DNA of 49,390 nucleotides from Ignavibacteriota bacterium (lineage in GTDB: Bacteria; Bacteroidota; Ignavibacteria; UBA10030; UBA6906): assembly GCA_003157485.1 (NCBI GenBank), contig PMJQ01000108.1:4325-53714 (forward strand), read 5' to 3'. How positions within the stretch are numbered: the stretch's first letter is position 1; each line of letters begins with the position of its first letter. Below the pieces are notes generated by a model. The model was not told where the DNA came from. It did no database searches and worked only from the letters and a program-made list of their open reading frames with translations. Made by a program: the position numbers and the translations under genes. Shown piece by piece: positions 45,478 to 49,390 of this stretch.

Positions 45478-46458
45478 CTATTTTCTGCTGCTCCGTGCGA
45501 ACGTTCCGGTGTTCTCGCTCTTCACCCCTGTCCCCGAGTTGTACACGGGAACGCAGTGCGGACGGTACCGGACGACTCTTCCCCGGACGATGTTGAAATA
45601 CAGCTCCCTGATCTGCCTGACAACGTTCCCCATTTTTCCCGTTCCGATCGGCCGGTGGTCGATGCGGGTCACCGCGATGACCTGCACCCCCGTCCCCGTG
45701 AAGAACACCTCGTCGGCGAGGAAGAGCTCCGTCCTGTCCACCGACCGTTCCTGCACCTCCATCCCCAGCTCGTCTTTCAGAAGATTGATTATCGTTCGCC
45801 GGGTGATCCCCTCGAGTATGTTCTCGGAAATCGGGGGGGTGACCGCGACCCCGTTCCTGACGAGGAATATGTTCTCCGCCGATCCTTCTGAGACGTGGCC
45901 GTCCTGGCTCAGGACGATCGCCTCGTCGAACCCGGAGAGCTGTGCGTCCGACTTGGCAAGCGCGGAGTTCACGTACGCTCCGGCGATTTTTCCGCGCGCG
46001 GGAATCATGTTGTCGTCCACCCGCCGCCAGGAGGAAATCGTACAATGGGCGTTTTCGTCGTTTTCGACGTAGAGTCCGAACGGAACGGAGGTGATCGCCA
46101 GTCGCGGCGTGAGGTTGTGGAGCCTGACGCCGATGATCTCGTCGCCGTAGAATGCAAGGGGGCGGATGTAGCAGTCGGTCTTGAGTCCCTCTGAGCGAAG
46201 CAGCTCAAGCGTGCATGTCGCCAGTGCCTCGGCGGTGTATGGAAGTTCCATGCGGAGGAGCCCGGCGGACTGAAGAAACCGGCGGAAGTGATCGACGGGG
46301 CGGAAGACGAACAGCTCTCCTTCATCGTCGTTCCAGTATGCCCTTATTCCCCCGAAAACCGCCGTCCCATAGTTGAGTCCGTGCGTCAGCACTCCCACTT
46401 TCGCTTCCGCATATGGAACGATCTTCCCGTCGAGAAATGCGTAGCCCGGCAAGTTCAT
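45478..46458 (-). CDS. ilvE: second branched-chain aminotransferase-like class IV enzyme
   Basis: The 326-residue PLP fold type IV enzyme has the cofactor Lys K157 in A-R-G-K-I-A-G-A-Y-V-N-S. H-G-L-N-Y-G-T-A-V-F-G-G-I-R has Gly where most BCATs have Glu in F-E-G-I-R. E-A-I-V-L-S and E-G-S-A-E-N-I-F are typical. F-F-T-G-T-G-V-Q-V ends the phosphate site. It is monocistronic and far from the ilv operon, so it may serve catabolism, D-amino acids or a different keto acid. The GGGAGAG before the ATG supports the start. The C-terminal 25 residues are low-complexity and may be dispensable. Confidence 0.85.
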   Translation of the reverse strand: MNLPGYAFLDGKIVPYAEAKVGVLTHGLNYGTAVFGGIRAYWNDDEGELFVFRPVDHFRRFLQSAGLLRMELPYTAEALATCTLELLRSEGLKTDCYIRPLAFYGDEIIGVRLHNLTPRLAITSVPFGLYVENDENAHCTISSWRRVDDNMIPARGKIAGAYVNSALAKSDAQLSGFDEAIVLSQDGHVSEGSAENIFLVRNGVAVTPPISENILEGITRRTIINLLKDELGMEVQERSVDRTELFLADEVFFTGTGVQVIAVTRIDHRPIGTGKMGNVVRQIRELYFNIVRGRVVRYRPHCVPVYNSGTGVKSENTGTFARSSRK

Positions 46459-46677
46459 TGCACTCTCCCTGATTTGTTCGGTTGCTTTTCGACTGTCGTC
46501 GCGACGTCACTTCAGTTATATTGAAGATACGACCCCGCGGGGAAAAAGAAAATAGCCCCGCGCACAACGGCGAATGATCGCAAGAGCGAGGTTCCCCGGG
46601 CTTCTCACACCGGTGCGGGCATTTTCGTGATGTGCATCAACGCACGCATCGGACCGCGGGATCAACAGTCTCCGCGC

Positions 46678-46706
46678 TTGACATTTGGTAAGCGTTTCGT
46701 TATGAT
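46678..46706 (+). promoter_or_regulatory. strong sigma70-type promoter of the candidate small RNA
   Basis: TTGACA (46678-46683) and TATGAT (46701-46706) are exactly 17 bases apart, one of the best promoter matches in the window. Transcription would start near 46713. Confidence 0.7.
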
Positions 46707-46712
46707 TATCAG

Positions 46713-46880
46713 ATTTTACTCCACTGTTCTTTTCCAGTTCCGTCGAGCGTGCCTTTGCCCCTGGCCTTGCGTCTGAATAAGACCGCGCGGAAAGCCCATC
46801 ACTTATTCAAAGGCACAATTCCGACGGAACGTATTCTGCGTCATTCAATAAGAGCGATTCTCCGTCGCTCTTTTTTGTTT
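46713..46880 (+). ncRNA. candidate structured small RNA of about 168 nt
   Basis: A near-consensus promoter (46678-46706) and an intrinsic terminator (46850-46880) bracket this stretch, which has no convincing coding frame. It folds into a long rod: GTTCCGTCG (46737-46745) pairs with CGACGGAAC (46822-46830), GTGCCTTTG (46749-46757) with CAAAGGCAC (46808-46816), and GAATAAG (46775-46781) with CTTATTC (46802-46808, sharing one base). Internal loops and a 17-base unpaired strand (46758-46774) separate the stems. I did not recognise SRP RNA, tmRNA, RNase P or a standard riboswitch; 6S RNA is a possibility from size and rod shape only. It could also be a premature-termination leader of the gene at 47008. 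Confidence 0.55.
46850..46880 (+). terminator. strong intrinsic terminator
   Basis: AAGAGCGA (46850-46857) pairs with TCGCTCTT (46865-46872) around a seven-base loop, followed by TTTTGTTT. This is the clearest Rho-independent terminator in the window. Confidence 0.8.
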
Positions 46881-47007
46881 TATCCGCCGCGCTGTTCCGC
46901 GCCCGTTTTCCTCTCCCGATACTCCGACGCTTACAGATCTCCTGCACATTACGCTGTCGTACCACCGAGGCACTCACCATTTGAATAACTTTCAGGGGGA
47001 GTCAACG

Positions 47008-47514
47008 ATGATCACACGAACACGCTTTGTGACGGCCGCACTCGTCACGGTCCTCTCGTTCAGTGCCGCAAACGTCAGGGCCCAGTCGATAGAAGTGACA
47101 CCCGCAGCGCTCGCCGTCAAGTCGGATATTGTTGCGGTGGGAAGAGTCAGTGCGCTCGTCTCGCACTGGAACGAAGATCATTCGAGGATACTCACAAACG
47201 TCACGCTGTCCGTCGACAAGTATGTCAAGGGAGGGGCTACGGGACAGCCTCTCACGATAGTCGTCCCGGGGGGAGAGGTCGATGGCGTCGGCGAATTATA
47301 CAGCCACATGGCGACATTCCAGCAGGGAGAGAGCGTGCTCGTATTCGCCGAGAAGGATACGCGCGGGAACTACAGGGTTTCTTCGGGACAGCAGGGAAAG
47401 TACACGGTCAGAAAAGACGACGCTACGGGAAAGTTGACGGTCGGGGGAAACATGACGCTCGAGGGAATGACCGCTCTCGTGCAGAAGGCGATCGTTGATC
47501 AAAACCAGAAATAA
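47008..47514 (+). CDS. small secreted protein of unknown function
   Basis: The 168-residue product has a signal peptide (about residues 1-26, ending V-R-A-Q). A beta-rich domain follows with A-L-A-V-K-S-D-I-V-A-V-G-R-V, I-L-T-N-V-T-L-S-V-D-K-Y-V-K-G and V-V-P-G-G-E-V-D-G-V-G-E-L-Y-S-H. This pattern occurs in uncharacterised secreted proteins that often neighbour extracellular proteins. The ATG at 47008 has GGGGGAG upstream. The next gene, a secreted beta-helix protein, follows by 54 bases, possibly in one transcript. No catalytic residues are apparent. Confidence 0.7.
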   Translation: MITRTRFVTAALVTVLSFSAANVRAQSIEVTPAALAVKSDIVAVGRVSALVSHWNEDHSRILTNVTLSVDKYVKGGATGQPLTIVVPGGEVDGVGELYSHMATFQQGESVLVFAEKDTRGNYRVSSGQQGKYTVRKDDATGKLTVGGNMTLEGMTALVQKAIVDQNQK

Positions 47515-47568
47515 CCGGGCGTCCTGTCCGCGAAACACTCGACTCTTGACAAACACAGGGGATGGATC

Positions 47569-49390
47569 ATGAAAAATCGATATACTGATTTCGGGGCTGT
47601 CATAATTCTTATGTCAGTTTTGCTGGTTCAAACGGTCACTGCAACCGGACGCGTCATCCACTTCAGCGGTCCGTTAACCGCGGGAGGGACATCATTTATC
47701 GCTACCCTGACATACGATGATGCCCAAACCCCGAGTTCAACTGGTCCCGGCCGGGCCGATTATTCATCCTATACTCTTGACCTTGTCGTCGACCCGGGAG
47801 TCACGGGAAGCGTCACATATCACCGGGATCCGAGCTCGACGCTGACTGTTTATAATGATCAAACCTTCGGCGATGCTTTCTCGACCACCGGTACGAACCC
47901 GGGTTATGCCAGTTTCAATCTCACAGACGGCTCAGGCGTAGTTTTCAATTCGACAGCCTTACCTTCAACTCTGCCCCCCATCTCATCCTTTAGTTCCAAT
48001 TCCGTCGCGCTCGTGGGTGGAACAGCGCTCGGAAACATTACTTTGATCGGGAGACAGAACGCCATCGTGGTACCTTACCTGGCAACCGGATACAGGTACC
48101 AGGAGGACTCTACCGAGGCTAAGTTTCCGGCTAACTATCAGACTCTCGGATTCGATGATTCACAATGGGCAACCGGAAATGCTGGTTTCGGCTCAATTGC
48201 AGGATGCGATCTCAACAACCCGGCATACGTCAAGACAAATTGGGATGTGTTAACCCAGATTCTGTTGCGGAAGCACTTCAGTCTCCCCTCCGGGGCCAAC
48301 AATCTTGCAATAAGCGTCGCCATCGACAATGATGTGCAGGTATTCATTAACGGCACCGATGTCTCGAACGGGCTTCAAGTTCACGAAAACTGCCCGACCC
48401 GTGCAAGCTTCGTTTTCCCGGTTCCAGACAACATTCTCATTGCTGGAGACAACCTCATCGTAGTGCGAGGGAGTGACCGCGGAGGTTCCTCTTATCTTGA
48501 TGTTCAGGTCGAAGCAAACCTCCCTCCGGATTCTGTCACAAACACGCAGGACGCGGGGAGCGGTTCGCTGCGGGAAGCGATCGTGAGAGCGAATTCTCAT
48601 CCCGGTCCCGATAGGATACGGTTCAGCATCCCTGGATCCGGAGTTCAGACCATCGCCCTCTCCTCACCCCTCCCCCAGCTGACGGATCAGGTGGTGATCG
48701 ATGGCTACACGCAGCCGGGTGCGCGCCCGAACGGACTCGCGGTTGGAGACAATGGGGTTCTTCTGATTGAACTCAACGGCCAGGGGACGGTGCTCCACGG
48801 GCTTGTCCTTCTGGGAGGAAACAGCGCGGTCCGGGGGTTGGTTGTCAACAGGTTCACCGACGCCGGAATCGTCCTGGAAACTGCTAACGGCGATACTATT
48901 CAGGGGAACTTCATCGGAACCGACCCGACAGGAACGGTGGCGGAGGGAAATGGAGCCGACGGCGTTTACATCGGTAACGGGGCTGCTCCCGGGACAGGAA
49001 ACTACAACGTGATCGGGGGAAACACGCCGGCGGCACGGAACATCATCTCCGGCAATGGCCGGAACGGCATGACGTTCGACCAGACCACCGGAAGCATGGT
49101 ATACGGGAATTACATAGGGACAAATGCAGCTGGCACCGCTGCACTCGGCAATGCCCAGGCCGGAATTGGCATATTTGTCGGAGGGGGACAATTCATCGTC
49201 GGCGGGCCGGGAGTCTATGGAAATGTCATTTCGGGGAACGGGACGAACGGCATCGAAATTAAGTCGTCGTCAAACATCATACGTGGGAATCTGATAGGCA
49301 CAAACGCTGCAGGGACCGCGGCGATCCCAAATACGAATGACGGGATCTGGATGGCGGGGGGGGTCTTCTCTGGTGTGACAGCGCTTACAC
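47569..49390 (+). CDS. large secreted beta-helix repeat protein, 3'-truncated by window edge
   Basis: The frame is open from the ATG at 47569 (AGGGGA seven bases upstream) to the end of the window, at least 607 residues. A signal peptide (about 1-27) is followed by a beta-sandwich region (about 28-165) and a galactose-binding-like domain (about 170-325; V-F-I-N-G-T-D-V and V-V-R-G-S-D). Then V-T-N-T-Q-D-A-G-S-G-S-L-R-E-A-I, the start of CSLREAI-type domains, opens a right-handed beta-helix with repeats of G-N-x-I-G-T-x-x-x-G-T-A and I-S-G-N-G-x-N-G-I. Such proteins are large surface adhesins or polysaccharide-binding proteins and in this lineage often end in a sorting domain, which would lie outside the window. 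The first kilobase is poorer in G+C than its neighbours (47581-47640 is 24/60, 47941-48000 is 27/60), suggesting a transferred or newly joined N-terminal part. Confidence 0.8.
   Translation, partial: MKNRYTDFGAVIILMSVLLVQTVTATGRVIHFSGPLTAGGTSFIATLTYDDAQTPSSTGPGRADYSSYTLDLVVDPGVTGSVTYHRDPSSTLTVYNDQTFGDAFSTTGTNPGYASFNLTDGSGVVFNSTALPSTLPPISSFSSNSVALVGGTALGNITLIGRQNAIVVPYLATGYRYQEDSTEAKFPANYQTLGFDDSQWATGNAGFGSIAGCDLNNPAYVKTNWDVLTQILLRKHFSLPSGANNLAISVAIDNDVQVFINGTDVSNGLQVHENCPTRASFVFPVPDNILIAGDNLIVVRGSDRGGSSYLDVQVEANLPPDSVTNTQDAGSGSLREAIVRANSHPGPDRIRFSIPGSGVQTIALSSPLPQLTDQVVIDGYTQPGARPNGLAVGDNGVLLIELNGQGTVLHGLVLLGGNSAVRGLVVNRFTDAGIVLETANGDTIQGNFIGTDPTGTVAEGNGADGVYIGNGAAPGTGNYNVIGGNTPAARNIISGNGRNGMTFDQTTGSMVYGNYIGTNAAGTAALGNAQAGIGIFVGGGQFIVGGPGVYGNVISGNGTNGIEIKSSSNIIRGNLIGTNAAGTAAIPNTNDGIWMAGGVFSGVTALT

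Noticed and set aside
46713-46880. Bacterial SRP (4.5S) RNA
   Set aside because: The GGAAGG-AGCA type conserved loop is absent; GCGGAAAGCCC is only a superficial match.
46749-46988. 79-codon open frame on the plus strand
   Set aside because: It crosses the strong intrinsic terminator at 46850-46880, has no ribosome binding site and no protein-like composition. The structured RNA reading explains the region better.

Overview
The window is a chromosomal segment of a G+C-rich bacterium (a typical coding line, 30181-30240, is 39/60 G+C). It most likely belongs to the Bacteroidota/Ignavibacteria (FCB) side of the tree. The main reason is the protein at 20452-22593, which ends in a type IX secretion sorting domain with the YPNPFNPST motif. 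Supporting it are an outer-membrane TonB receptor, many secreted enzymes and secreted beta-helix proteins. The promoters I can see are ordinary sigma70-type TTGACA / TATAAT-like boxes, not the TAnnTTTG type of class Bacteroidia, so a basal FCB lineage fits better than Bacteroides-like bacteria. No rRNA, tRNA, CRISPR array, integrase or insertion sequence was seen.

Layout. (1) 1-8897, plus strand: a sugar or nucleoside use cluster made of a DMT-type transporter (cut by the window edge), a ribokinase-family kinase, an exported Gfo/Idh/MocA oxidoreductase, a GH28 polygalacturonase-like enzyme, a double thioredoxin-fold protein and a large GH-A-clan glycosidase. (2) 8904-12261, minus strand: a three-gene periplasmic dehydrogenase operon (Tat-exported subunit 3, GMC flavoprotein, nine-haem cytochrome c). 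Divergent from it is a TonB-dependent receptor whose leader holds a promoter, two related palindromes and a terminator-like hairpin. (3) 15049-20262: assorted single genes (S41 protease, zinc ribbon, DinB protein, DUF4185-like remnant, small secreted protein, alkyltransferase-like DNA repair protein, MarR regulator, DoxX protein). (4) 20452-24660: a T9SS-exported beta-propeller-like protein and an M13 metallopeptidase lipoprotein.

(5) 24722-38536 is the core of the window: a complete branched-chain amino acid operon, ilvD-ilvB-ilvN-aroF(DAHP synthase)-leuA-leuC-leuD-cimA-leuB-ilvE-ilvC. It is preceded by a promoter, a 46-residue Leu/Ile/Val-rich leader peptide and mutually exclusive RNA stems that can expose or hide the ilvD ribosome binding site. 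CimA together with LeuCD and LeuB supplies 2-ketobutyrate from pyruvate and acetyl-CoA. IlvBN, IlvC, IlvD and IlvE then make isoleucine and valine, and LeuA, LeuCD and LeuB make the leucine precursor. The operon therefore needs no threonine deaminase.

(6) 38721-46458: a Yip1-family membrane protein, galT, two small or unknown proteins, a frameshifted DPP-IV remnant, an M28 (glutamate carboxypeptidase II-like) peptidase, an alpha/beta hydrolase and a second, unlinked branched-chain aminotransferase. (7) 46678-46880: a promoter and a strong intrinsic terminator bracket about 170 bases of highly structured, apparently noncoding sequence, a candidate small RNA. (8) 47008-49390: a small secreted protein and the start of a large secreted beta-helix protein that runs off the window.
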